Source: Brachionus plicatilis (Eukaryota > Rotifera > Eurotatoria > Ploima > Brachionidae). Taken from it: a stretch of DNA of 64,000 nucleotides. This document shows positions 54,020 through 64,000 of the stretch, piece after piece (the stretch's first letter is position 1; every line of letters begins with the position of its first letter). Location of the stretch: positions 477,602 through 541,601 of the forward strand of contig QEOQ01000192.1 of NCBI GenBank assembly GCA_010279815.1. The letters run 5' to 3'. The notes below the pieces were generated by a model. It searched no databases, had not been told where the DNA came from, and worked only from the letters and a program-made list of their open reading frames with translations. Both the position numbers and the translations under genes were made by a program.

Positions 54020-55455
54020 TTAGATACAACTTCAAAAATTTTAAATTTTATATTTTTAATACCTCTTTTTAAACTTCTGGTAATCTTTAAAATTTATTTT
54101 TTAAAAATTAACAAAATGAATAGAATAATAAAATTTAAAAATTTTAAATGATCGTTTTGATCTTAAAATTTGATCTGCAACTTCAATTTGTCAACTTTTC
54201 TTGCATTTTTTGAAATTATAAAATTTTTCTAATAATATTTTAATTCCTTAGCCTCTTTTCGTTCATTTAGCAGTAATGTTGGTTATGTGATTAGTAAATT
54301 TGTTCCAAAAAATTGGTTAATAATTGAAAATTTTAGTTAAAAAAGCATTCAATAACCAACATCGCTAGTTTTGAGGTATTTTTTTTTATATAGGAAAATT
54401 ATTATTTTAATTATTAAAAATTTAAGAGAGAGTTTGTCGAAAAGTATCAATCTTTTCAAAAAAATTGTGATAAGCCTTTTAAAATAAACAATCAACTCTA
54501 AAATTATATTTATTTAAAATTTTTAAAAATAATTATAACCTAATTAATTAATTGATATGGAAAATATTCATATATGACCTTCGATATGAATTATTTTTGG
54601 TTTAAAAAATTCAAAATATTTTTCCAAAAATAAAAATTTGGTAAAGGCATCGGTCAGCTGGAAGGGCAGTGTGACATAATAGAAAAAAGACAAAATAAAG
54701 ACGAGTCATATTATGGAAAAGTAAAACAAAGGAAATATTAATATTATATTTCATACAGAACAAAAAATTAATTCAAGAGTTTTAAAATTAATTAAAATTT
54801 TAGGTAATAGTTGAATTTTGGGAGAAGAAAAAAATTTGAATAATTTAAATTTTCTTTTTTTTTTATTTAATTTTGATATTTAATTATTAAAATCATAATT
54901 CTATATACTTCCGACTTTTCATTGAGACATTTAATCATAAAATTGATCATTTATTTATTTCAAAAATAATCTAGGTGGAAAACCACCAAGGCTGCTACGA
55001 ACCGTTTACGCCTTCTTTGCAGTTCGGTTTTTTAAAGTCATGTTTTTTTTTTCTTTTCTTCTCTTGCTAATGCGCAATTTTTAAATTATGGAAAAAAAAA
55101 TCCGATAAATTATTAGACATCTTTTAAATTTTCTGGCTGATTTGGCAAACTGTGAAATCAATAATATATGTTCTTTGCTCCATCTGAGCTTTTAAGCGAG
55201 AGACTATTGGAAATTGAATTATGAAATTTTAATTGAATTTTTGGAATTAAAATTTTAAAAATTTACTTACTAAATAAATGAATTTTTTATTTCTAACCAT
55301 AAAAATTAATAAATATAACAATTTTTAATTTTGTTTATCAAAAATGAATCTTTGAATATTCTAAAATGCCTTGCAAATTATTTACATTGAATAAATAACA
55401 CTTTTTTAGATTTTCTTTTTTTTTTAAATAACATCAATTAAAATCCAAATATTAA
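54020..55455. other. Intergenic with a possible retroelement tail
   Basis: No gene. At 54955-55035 the sequence CTAGGTGGAAAACCACCAAGG, which contains a small GGTGG/CCACC hairpin, is followed by a more GC-balanced stretch, as in short-tailed LINE/SINE ends. I have no second copy to prove it. The rest is A/T-rich. Confidence 0.4.
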
Positions 55456-55458
55456 ACA

Positions 55459-56814
55459 TTAAAAACTAGCAGCATATTTTAACAAGACTTTTTTTAAGTC
55501 AATTAACTTAACCGACCCAGTGGTGATAAAATTATTCAAATCAAGCGACTCCAAAATTTTTCTAATCTCATTTTCGCTAAATTTTCTGTCCAACTTTTCA
55601 TTAATTAAATTAATAACTTTCATTGTATCCTCAAAGTCAATCATTAAATTCATATTTTTCGACACCTGACACAGCACATTCTCAATTACTTCAATTAATT
55701 TCCTTTCGGCTTCATGGTTAAGCAATCTGGTCGGCTTTCTTGGCTCGCCATAAATGGGCGGCTTTGCATCCAAATTGCAGTATTTATACTCCCCTAAGCC
55801 CTCTCGATCCAAATCAATGTATTTAAGAGCTTCCACATCTCCATACAATTCATGGACCAACTTTTTGCTCTCTTTTACATCACTTGCCAAAACCAGGCCT
55901 GATGGAGCCGCAATTTCCTTGACAAAATCAGGCAAACAATCCGCTTCTACAATTGTATCACCATACTGCTGGATGTACTCGGCTGGATTTGCTCTGACAA
56001 TTCCCAAATACTTGAACTGCTTGTGAATGGTGACCTGTGGTGCTTCCCATTGAATAATCACGTTCCTGGGCTTGTTAACTACTGGATCAGGCTCTAAATT
56101 TCTATTAAAAATAACCCTTCTTTTCATCTGGGTGTAGGGAAGCCATCGTTCTATGATTACGGGCTGGGGTTTCGCGGGCACTTGGGGAAGTCGTTCAATG
56201 ACCACCTTTCTGGGCGGTGGTGGAAGTCGCTTTCCAGAAATGGTGATGATTTTTTTGCTCACCGGAGCAGGTGGGGTGGGTGGCGCCTCACGGATGACAA
56301 TCGGCTCCGGGGTAGTGGGTCTGTGTGGCGTTTGTCGGATGATGATAGGCGGTGCTGGTGAGCTCACTTCATTAGGCAGTTGGTTGATGATGATGTCGCC
56401 TGGCGGAGGCACACTCGGAGGTTTTAAATACCTGATGGCAAGCTCTTGGATGTACTCGATTTTTTGGTGATTTTTTTTGTGGATTATTTTGGGCTGCGGG
56501 TCCTCATTGATTGAATATTCACTGATTGGGATGTCTCCCTTCCATTTGAGGACTTCGTCGCGGTTGGCCCAGATGCCGCGCTCACCTCTGACTTCAATAT
56601 CATGGCGCTCATTAAGCTGTATGGGTTCGCTGGCTCGCAGCAAGCTAGCTTCCATCTGGGACAAGTACTCGTTGCGGATTCCAATCGAGTCATAAGAAGA
56701 AGTTTTGTTATTTTTCATGAGATAAGAGTTGGAAAAAGAATGGCTTGGGGTCTCTACTCTGCTGTTGTCTAAAGGAGTTATTTTATCAAAAACAGAAGAT
56801 GATGAAAAGCTCAT
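55459..56814 (-). CDS. Proline-rich IIIRE/VVIER repeat protein, alveolin-like in style, function unknown
   Basis: A single exon, 451 aa, of balanced base composition. Residues about 130-235 hold six degenerate repeats of a hydrophobic-charged core between proline runs: PPPGDIIINQLP, PAPPIIIRQTP, TPEPIVIREAPP, KKIITISGKRLPP, PPRKVVIERLPQ and QPVIIERWLP. The same rhythm is found in articulin/alveolin cytoskeletal proteins, but I see no true homology to those. The following RRVIFNRNLEPDPVVNKPRNVIIQWEAPQVTIHKQFKYLGIVRANPAEYIQQYG looks like a conserved folded module. The C-terminal 80 residues (MIDFEDTMKVINLINEKLDRKFSENEIRKILESLDLNNF) are helical and EF-hand-like without clear calcium loops. There is no signal peptide or membrane segment. 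A structural cytoplasmic role is a guess. Confidence 0.82.
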   Translation of the reverse strand: MSFSSSSVFDKITPLDNSRVETPSHSFSNSYLMKNNKTSSYDSIGIRNEYLSQMEASLLRASEPIQLNERHDIEVRGERGIWANRDEVLKWKGDIPISEYSINEDPQPKIIHKKNHQKIEYIQELAIRYLKPPSVPPPGDIIINQLPNEVSSPAPPIIIRQTPHRPTTPEPIVIREAPPTPPAPVSKKIITISGKRLPPPPRKVVIERLPQVPAKPQPVIIERWLPYTQMKRRVIFNRNLEPDPVVNKPRNVIIQWEAPQVTIHKQFKYLGIVRANPAEYIQQYGDTIVEADCLPDFVKEIAAPSGLVLASDVKESKKLVHELYGDVEALKYIDLDREGLGEYKYCNLDAKPPIYGEPRKPTRLLNHEAERKLIEVIENVLCQVSKNMNLMIDFEDTMKVINLINEKLDRKFSENEIRKILESLDLNNFITTGSVKLIDLKKVLLKYAASF

Positions 56815-58994
56815 TTTTGTTTAAATTAAAAGTTAAATCAAAATTGGTATTTATAGTTGATCAAAGGTATTCTGATAATACTTGAAATAAACAAACAAAA
56901 CATGAGAAACAAGCTGAAATTTTGCCAAGTGTGGATAATTTTTAATGGAATGGTTTTTCGGTAAGTTAGGCAACAATCAATTAAAATAAGTAAAATATTT
57001 TCTGGCTAGCTAGCATTTGCTTCGCCAAAAATTAAATTGAATTTAGTTTGTATTGTTTTTATTTTGTTTTATGTCAAAAAAAATACTTTAAGTTGAATCA
57101 TAGGAAATTTGAGATATTAACCAAACAAGCTAAAACAAATACTGTCAAATTCGAGCCGCAAAATTATTTCCAAATTACTTGGCAAATCTTTTCTAATTGA
57201 TAATTAAAACATATTTTTGGAAAAAAAATTATTTATTAATCTATCAATAGCCTATTAGCACAATAACAAAAAAAATTAAATAAAATGATAATTGTGCGCT
57301 CTTCTTTTTGTAAAATTTAGAAATTTCACTGATTTAAAAAATTTTTGATATGGTTGTAATTTTTATTTATTTTAAATCAATGACGATATTTTTTTATTAA
57401 AGCCATTATACTCTTTTGGATTATCAAAGTTTTAAATAGAAAAATTAAATTTTAAAAACAATGAAATTTTATATTTTGTAAAATTTCATTATATTTATTT
57501 ACAATTTTATTTTAAACTAAGCTAAAAAAAAAAGTTGATAATTTTATGAGATTTTTCTAATTAGGGCTATTTGAACCAATTTTTTTAGTATTTTTTAAAG
57601 GAGAAGTTTTGATTGTATTACTTCTGAAAGAAGATTAAAAGAATTTTATTAAATCATATCGAATAAAGCTTACAAACACATTTTACTAAATACATCTAAA
57701 ACATTGTTCGAAAATCTTTTTGGTGTTTTTTTGTTATGTAAACATTTATAAGCATAATTATTAAGTTTTAGTTGTAAGATTTGAAAAAATAATATTCGTG
57801 AATTTTTATGTAATTTTTACTTAAAATTAAAAAAAATAAACAAATTTTAAAGCCCTTTTAACATAGTAACACAATTATTTTATTTTCAGAAAATTTTAAA
57901 TTTAAAATAAAAACGAAAAAGAACATCTAGTAATAACAAATAATAACAAAAATAACAGAAAAATTGAATAATTACTTTTTTTTTTAAATTCAATTTTTTT
58001 TTATTAAATTACTGAAAAAATTGGCAAAGGAAATTATAATTTTTCAAAAATTGGTCCAAAAATTTTTGAACTAACAAAGTTTTTCGGCCTTTTTTACATT
58101 TTACTATGTTTTTCTTAATTTCTAAAAGTCAATTTTTCAATTTATCATTTAGCTCTAATGTGTTTTTTCATTTTTTTGATCAAATTGTTTAACAATTTTT
58201 ATTATAAGCAGACTGTATTTTTTATTATTTAATAATATATATTTATTATTTTTTATGATCTTAAGAGAGGCTAGTTTTTAATTAAAATACTAATCATTTA
58301 ATAATTCGGGATTGTTTTTTTGGACATATATGAGAATTTTCTCAATATAAAAATATTTTCAGCATACATGGTTTTCATCTTACCATAGATTACCCTTTAA
58401 ATATTTTTCTTTAATTAAAAGATAAAAATAATATTAAAAATTTCTGATTACTTAAATTAATTAAACAATCAATTTTAAGTCTTTATAATTGGATTAAAAA
58501 GTTTGCGAAATAAAGATAGAATAAAGAATATTTCAAATCGGTCTCTTTCAAGACAGTTAAAAAATACCTTTTGCCTTCTTTCTGTTCATATTTACTATGT
58601 TGATCTAAAGAATTCTTATAATCACAACAAGATAGTTTAAAATTATTTATTTTTATAATTGAAATAATCATTTTAAAACAAAATAAAATATTTTATTTGT
58701 TTACCATTATTTAATATCAATGAAGTACTAACTTTTGTTTTATTCAATGAAAAACTAAGTTAATAGAATTTAAATATTGGCTAAGGAAGCCCTTATTTTT
58801 TATTTACAATAGAACTACCGATACTCTTCAGAATTTTTCAAATGGCATTTTTTCGATCAAAAATTTTTCTAATTCAACGGTTTTAATTTTAAAATTAAAA
58901 AAAAAATTAAGCATCTATGACACATTATGAGTTAAATATTTTTTTTAATATTCATTTCATTAAATAAATTCAGAAAATAAAAAAAATTTCTAAG
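56815..58994. other. Long A/T-rich intergenic stretch, nothing recognised
   Basis: About 2.2 kb with only chance ORFs. The first few hundred bases upstream of 56814 should hold the promoter of the proline-rich protein gene. I see no transposon termini or structured repeat. Confidence 0.5.
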
Positions 58995-59000
58995 TAATAT

Positions 59001-59961
59001 GGTTTAATTTTTTGTGTTTGAATTAAAAAATGTATCCAATGTTGAAATAACATTGAAAAAGTGCGATGTTTCAAATATTTTTTTCAGTTTCAAATAAAAA
59101 ATAATTTTAAGTTAATATTGCAAGCATTATCATATTTGAAATTAAACTCTTTAGTGAAATTGAATGAGTTTAATTTTTGTTTAGAAATTTGAAAAAAATA
59201 TTGAAAATTCTTTATTTAACTTTTAAATAATTTAGTTATTTATCTGTACCTCTAATAACCTTCAGAATAAAAATATATAAAACAAAAAAATTAAAAATAA
59301 AGTTAAATAAGATAAAATAATATAAAAAGTAATTAAAAAGAAAAAAAAGATTAAAAATTTATTTAGTTTTTTCTTAATATTCAATCTTTGAAAAACTAGG
59401 TCTAGTCGGATACATGAACCTTAGTTTACCTTTTATGCAAACAATTCTTGTTCTTGGGTTTTGTGATCTATAAGTTCACCTATTTTTTTTGTTCACGTAA
59501 AGGTGAGCCAAAATAGAATTAAGTGATCAAATGTCAAATTAGGTGAAAAACTTTAATGTTAGGTGAACAATTTTTAGTTTGGGTTAACTAATGGTTCATT
59601 TAACCTGAGAACAAAAATTGTTCCAATAATAGCTGAACCAAAGTTCACCTAACCGACTAGACCCTAAAAACTTTTTATTTTTCTTTAAAAACTTTTACTT
59701 TAGTGATAATTGAAGTTCTTCTGATGCGATTTAACAAATGCTCAATTTAAAAAAATGCAAAACAGATCTTAGATAGTTTTTTAAACTAAAAATATTATCT
59801 TGAGGATCATCATATCACAAACTCAAAGTCAGAATTGATAAACATGTTTGCATTATTAACTTAAATTTTTTTTTTTTGGAAACTGAAAAAAAAATTTGAA
59901 ACATCGCACTTTTTCAATGTTATTGGTTACATTTTGTAATTCAAACACAAAAAATTAAACC
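59001..59961. mobile_element. Composite element H, simpler copy of element G
   Basis: The left end GGTTTAATTTTTTGTGTTTG and its inverted copy ending near 59961 share about 100 bp (AATGTATCCAATGTTGAAATAA; AAAAAGTGCGATGTTTCAAAT). Inside are a LINE B-like tail (59235-59350) and the GGTCTAGTCGG palindrome (59399-59667). The whole is collinear with 36711-39735 except for the two MULE blocks of that copy. No coding sequence. Confidence 0.7.
59399..59667. mobile_element. GGTCTAGTCGG palindromic MITE
   Basis: The inverted ends are AGGTCTAGTCGG and AGGGTCTAGTCGG. Inside are repeated words of the type GGTGAAC, AAGTTCACC and TTGTTC in both orientations. The same family is at 37872-39435 (split by the MULE derivative at 38028) and, more decayed, at about 61079-61570. 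AAAAACT occurs on both sides; I am not sure of the duplication length. Confidence 0.65.
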
Positions 59962-59969
59962 ATATTATT

Positions 59970-61070
59970 ATTAAGGTATTAATAAAAAGCAGATGAACGT
60001 TAAAAAGCCAAATATTTTAAAATGAATTAATTTAAAACCTATTAGATCTTGATAGTTTCTCTGTTTTATAAAAAAAAATTTAAATAATTATTTTTTTTAA
60101 TTTATAAATTCATAAATTCTATGATTTGAATAAAAAAATAATTCATTAACTTTTTAAAATTTCCTGAAATATGGTACAAAAGGCAGGTAACAAAAAAAGT
60201 TAAAAATAAATACAGAAATTTTTAATGCTCCTTGATGTTAAAAAATTTTATTGTTCATTTTTTAGAGCCTAAAAGAATCATTTCTCAAAATCCGTAATGA
60301 AACAATTCTAAAAGAAGAAGATCAGAATCAATCAAATCAAAAAGTTTAATAAAGTTTATAAATAGTGATTTAGTTATAAGATTTTTTTTCGTCTACAAGG
60401 TTTAATTTACAAAGATATTCAAATTGTGGTCAGCCTTGAATACCCAGAACTAAGTTCCTGTTGACAAATAAAAAAATTTTGTTTGATTAAATTAAAAAAT
60501 TATATTAAAAAATTTTGTTATATTTTGTGTTAGTTAAATAATTTCTCAAAAATAAGATTAAAATTTTTTTTATTAATTAATAATAAGGCAATTAAAAATA
60601 ATAATATGGAAAAAATTGATAAAATTTCTGGATCTTTAATGGATTAAATTATTTTTTAATATTTTATTTTATTAAATTTATTTAAAAATATAATTGAAAT
60701 AGACCTTCGCTAATCAATATTAAAATTTAAACTTATTTATTCCGCATTATTATTGCGTGACTCAAATTATTTTTTATATTATTTACACTTATTTAATAAC
60801 AAATTGTATTAGGATTGAGATAAAGTCAAAAGCTTTATCCGAAAGCTGTCATATCGTCAAAAAATGCTTGCAGAAGCCTGGTCTTGCGGCTTATGTTATT
60901 ATTATTATTATTATTAAGGTATTAAAAACCAGATGAGGAAAAATATTCAAAAAATTTTTTAATCCATAACTTTAATTTACAAATTTTTAAAAATTAGACA
61001 TCATCATCCATGTGAAAATATTATACCTTAAATTGATTCACAGAACAAATATTGAATTTTAAGAAAAAGG
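59970..61070. other. Intergenic, repeats only
   Basis: Mostly simple A/T-rich. At 60830-60920 a more balanced stretch (GAAGCCTGGTCTTGCGGCTTATG) ends in a (TTA)n run. This resembles the 8985-9030 stretch (GATGTAGCTTATTATTATTA), suggesting a shared retroelement 3' end with a TTA tail. Confidence 0.4.
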
Positions 61071-61078
61071 ATCTAACC

Positions 61079-61570
61079 GTTGATGTGAACCATAGTTTAC
61101 CTTTTATGGGAAAAAATCTTGTTCTCGTGTTTTGTGAACTATAGTTTCACCTAATCTGAAAAAAGCTTTAGGTAATATTAAAAAATAAATATGCAATTGA
61201 GACAAAATTTGACAACATTAATCAGAGGGGGATTGGAGTTTGTTAAATATTAATTCAATTATTTATTTATTAAAAAATTTAAAATTATTATAGCATATAA
61301 ATTTATTTATTTAATTATCCGAGCTAAAGCTCCTTTAAAATTAAAAAAAAATCAAAAAATATAAACTTCGATTGTTTATTTTTCTATCGGTTTAGCATTA
61401 GGCACTTATTTAATTAACTTGATTCAATCACTTAATCTTAAAATTGTTCACATAATCCTATTTTAGTTGACCATTAAGCGAACAAAAAAAAAAGGTGAAC
61501 TTAAAGTTCATAAAACCCAAGAACAATTATTGTTTCCATTTTAGGTGGCTTATGGTTCACATTAAAGACT
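61079..61570. repeat. Third, decayed copy of the GTTCACC palindrome family with a LINE B-like tail inside
   Basis: The left half (GTGAACCATAGTTTACCTTTTATGG..CTTGTTCTCGTGTTTTGTGAACTATAGTTTCACC) and right half (GGTGAACTTAAAGTTCATAAAACCCAAGAACAAT..TTATGGTTCAC) are inverted copies. A CCGAGCTAAAGCTCCTTT tail at 61311-61340 sits between them. Confidence 0.6.
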
Positions 61571-62377
61571 AATTTTTTTTTCACTTTATTATGTTCTTTT
61601 GTACTGAATTTCACAAAACAAAATTAATCAAGATGAATAAAAAAATTTTTATTAAATTTTATATTAATTTAAAACTATTTAAAAATAGGTGAGGAAAAAA
61701 TAAAAAAAATTTAAACTTAAATAAAATATATATTTTAGATTTTTTGTCATTTTGTTCTGTTCTTTTGTACTGAATTTCACAAAACAAAATTAATCAAGAT
61801 GAATAAAAAAATTTTTTATAAAATTTTTTATTAAATTTTTTTTTTAATTTAAAACTATTTAAAAATAAGTGAGGGAAAAAAAAAATTTTTAATCTCATTT
61901 AAATTTATTGCTCTTAAATTCATGAGTGTCTCAATTGTTCAATTTGAGCTCTGAAAACTAAACTAGAAAAGGTCTAGATAATCTCTCAAAAAGCAAAAAA
62001 AATGCTTAATTCAGACCGATTGATGGCAAATAAATATTATTTATTCATCAAAGTCCATAAATTTAGTTGAACTCATTTCTTTTGTTGTTATTGTGCTGCT
62101 AATTTAACTCAAACGCCTCGACAAGTCATCCATGTGTTTGTTAACGAGGTCTTAAAATTTTTCTCGAGCCTTATCTAAGTAGACTTGAAACAATAATTTT
62201 AAAAAAACTCTAAAATTTATTCACCATGGCAACTTAATCACTAGAATAAAAGATCAACTAGGCCCCCGTGTACGTGCATCTACTGAATTGTTCGCATTGT
62301 AACCAAGCAAGACAATAGACTCGCTACAGTCGCATATTTTTCATTCAAAAACGTAGCCGAATGTTTTTGAGCTAGTA

Positions 62378-63027
62378 ATGTCCAAAAGCATAGACATCGA
62401 CTTCACGCCACTGCACCCGCCAGAGACCAGCCAAATAAATCAAATGGACTCGGACTTCGATCAGCACTTGGCCGACATGAAAAAATACATTCTCGAATTA
62501 AGGGAGAAAAAAAGTGAGCTATTTTTCTTCTAGGTTTTCGTCAAGACCTAGTTTCTACAACTTCGCTTTTTTTTTCTTTTTTTAAAAAAACTTAATTAGC
62601 TAAACAATTATGTGCCTTGTGGATTAAAAAGCTTTGTGAAATCAGTGATTCAGGCGATTTTAGTTCGAAAAATATTCGAAACATGTACAGTGCCAGACTG
62701 TTGAGTATACTGGAGAATTGTGATGCTCTGCAGTATCCGTTCAACGAGAGGCCGCCAAATGAGGCGCTCAGACCGCTAGATGAGCTGGAGATGAAGTCTG
62801 CCCGCAGCCACATTGAAACTAGCCGAAGTGTCCACCACAACTCAAACTCGGTACACACGGACACCGCTGCTTTGAAAAACCTGGGCATCTTCAAGCCTGA
62901 CATGGACCTCTACTCGCTCAAACACGACTACAGTCACGAAATTGATCAGTACGCAAGCACCTTCAATCAGAATTCGTTTATCTCCAGGATTCAAGAGGAA
63001 AGAAGTCAAAGATCAAGTGTAATTTAA
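62378..63027 (+). CDS. DUF4485-domain protein, CEP112-like N-terminus
   Basis: Two exons: 62378-62513 and 62600-63027, with an 86-bp phase-1 GT-AG intron (donor GTGAGC); 187 aa. Exon 1 gives MDSDFDQHLADMKKYILELREKK; across the splice follows TKQLCALWIKKLCEISDSGDFSSKNIRNMYSARLLSILENC, the DUF4485 signature as found at the N-terminus of the centrosomal protein CEP112 and relatives (D-F...L..MK.Y...L......CALWIKKLCE). The remainder (NERPPNEALRPLDELEMKSARSHIETSRSVHHNSNS..) is probably disordered. CEP112 is much longer with coiled coils, so this is either a short paralogue or the 5' part of a gene that goes on past the window; a weak donor-like GTGTAATT occurs just before the stop. Confidence 0.75.
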
Positions 63028-64000
63028 AATTATTTTAATTTTTTTTTCATTTGTTAATTCCTTTCATTGTGTGAATTTTTTTTTTAGGTTCATTTTTTCT
63101 TTATACCACTGCCAAATTCAGAAAAAAAAATTTTCTTTTATTTTTTTTTCAAAAAATTTAAAATGCCTAAAAGTGGATTTTTTAACAGTAAAAGATAATT
63201 TCAATGAAACCTAGAAGATTGAAGATACTGATACGGATCCTTGCTTTTTGGCCGTCCTATGACTATTTTACTCTTAATTTATTAGGCTTTTTTAAATATG
63301 TTTTAGATTTTAAAAGTTTTTAATTTTTTTATTTAAAAAAATTTAAAATTGAATGTGATAATTTATAAATTTTCTATCAATGTAGTTTCTTTTTTTTAAC
63401 TAAATCGGACATTTTTTTCACGTTTTTTCTTAAGGAAATATGATCATTTTTAAAAAATATTTTGAATTTTTTTTTTGTAAATTTTGATAATATTTTCTGC
63501 CATTTGAGATTTAAAAATTTCAAAAATTATGTGTTTTGTGAACATATAAAATTTCTCATTTTATTTCTCATTTTTTAAGTATTACTAAATCAAAAGTCTA
63601 CAGATAAAGAATTTTTTCATTTGAATATCACTTTTTACATTCTTCATATTTTATGTTGTACACAAATTTTAAATGAATGAAAGTTTATTCGTATTAATAA
63701 TTTAGTTAAAAAAAAATAATGAAAAAAGTTCAAAGTAAAAAATTCTCTAAATTAAAATAGATAATTTCAATTAAGATGATAAAAGAATTTTAAGCTTCGG
63801 ACAAGGTTAAGTAAATAAAACTCAGTTTTTTAATTTAATTTTATTAAATAATGAAACTACATATTTAACTAAGTCAACAACAATTTTTTTTGTGGAAATA
63901 TTCAAATAAGACAAATTAATGAAATAAAGTTTTACATTTTTATAGTAAAAGAAATAATTAAAAAACGTCAATCAGAAATCAAAGATAATATCAATTTAAA
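63028..64000. other. A/T-rich right end of the window
   Basis: No gene is recognised. If the DUF4485 gene has further exons they must lie to the right; a TTTTTTTTTAG acceptor-like tract at 63077-63087 leads only into a short, low-complexity frame. Confidence 0.45.

Noticed and set aside
56153..56470. 105-codon Gly/Met-rich plus-strand ORF
   Set aside because: Antisense shadow of the proline-rich repeats of the 55459-56814 gene.
62592..62903. 103-codon minus-strand ORF
   Set aside because: Antisense to exon 2 of the DUF4485 gene, which has the family motif in the sense frame.

Overview
The window looks like nuclear DNA of a small, very AT-rich invertebrate. Coding exons stand out as islands in near-homopolymeric A/T sequence. 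Most introns are 46-80 bp with GT-AG ends, genes are compact, and transposon debris is dense. The gene set (RP2, SNU13, CAMKMT, CFP1, DUF4485/CEP112-like, C-type lectin and PAN/LamG-like secreted proteins) is metazoan. AT richness, tiny introns and this mix fit a monogonont rotifer such as Brachionus best, but that is inference. I found no convincing tRNA, rRNA or CRISPR.

Layout. 1-6.7 kb: 3' part of an NT5DC2/3-like HAD gene, acylphosphatase 51 bp behind it on the same strand, then calmodulin-lysine methyltransferase (7 exons). 6.7-12.9 kb: repeats only. 12.96-14.2 kb: RP2 (minus, 4 exons). 14.9-21.3 kb: a three-level transposon nest, in which LINE A is split by a Tigger/pogo element that is itself occupied by LINE B. 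22.4-25.2 kb: an apparently complete Mutator-like element (MULE) with a 714-aa transposase, terminal inverted repeats and a perfect 9-bp target duplication. 25.6-28.9 kb: a secreted C-type lectin gene whose 2.2-kb intron holds a palindromic MITE. 31.0-32.8 kb: a Ser/Thr-rich, probably GPI-anchored surface protein. 33-42 kb: nested MULE derivatives, palindromic MITEs and a piggyBac mini-element. 42.3-43.7 kb: an Ldh_2-type malate/lactate dehydrogenase (7 exons). 44.9-45.8 kb: a secreted PAN/LamG-like protein, with a truncated 5' duplicate at 48.25 kb. 46.5-47.3 kb: a GC-rich foldback hAT element. 47.5-48.1 kb: SNU13. 50.6-52.7 kb: a single-exon CFP1 (CXXC1) homologue that lacks the CXXC finger. 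53.6-54.0 kb: an RT relic. 55.5-56.8 kb: a proline-rich repeat protein. 57-62 kb: repeats. 62.4-63.0 kb: a small DUF4485 gene.

The host genes show no shared pathway; the possible exception is NT5DC/acylphosphatase, which may be co-transcribed. The most unusual material is the transposon ecology. Four palindromic elements have 9-bp duplications and the terminal pattern GGNNNNNTGAARTT. Three of them share a central core although their arms are unrelated. Several nests can be resolved from target-site duplications and from paralogous copies inside the window. All boundaries were read by eye; exon joins were checked for GT-AG ends and frame.
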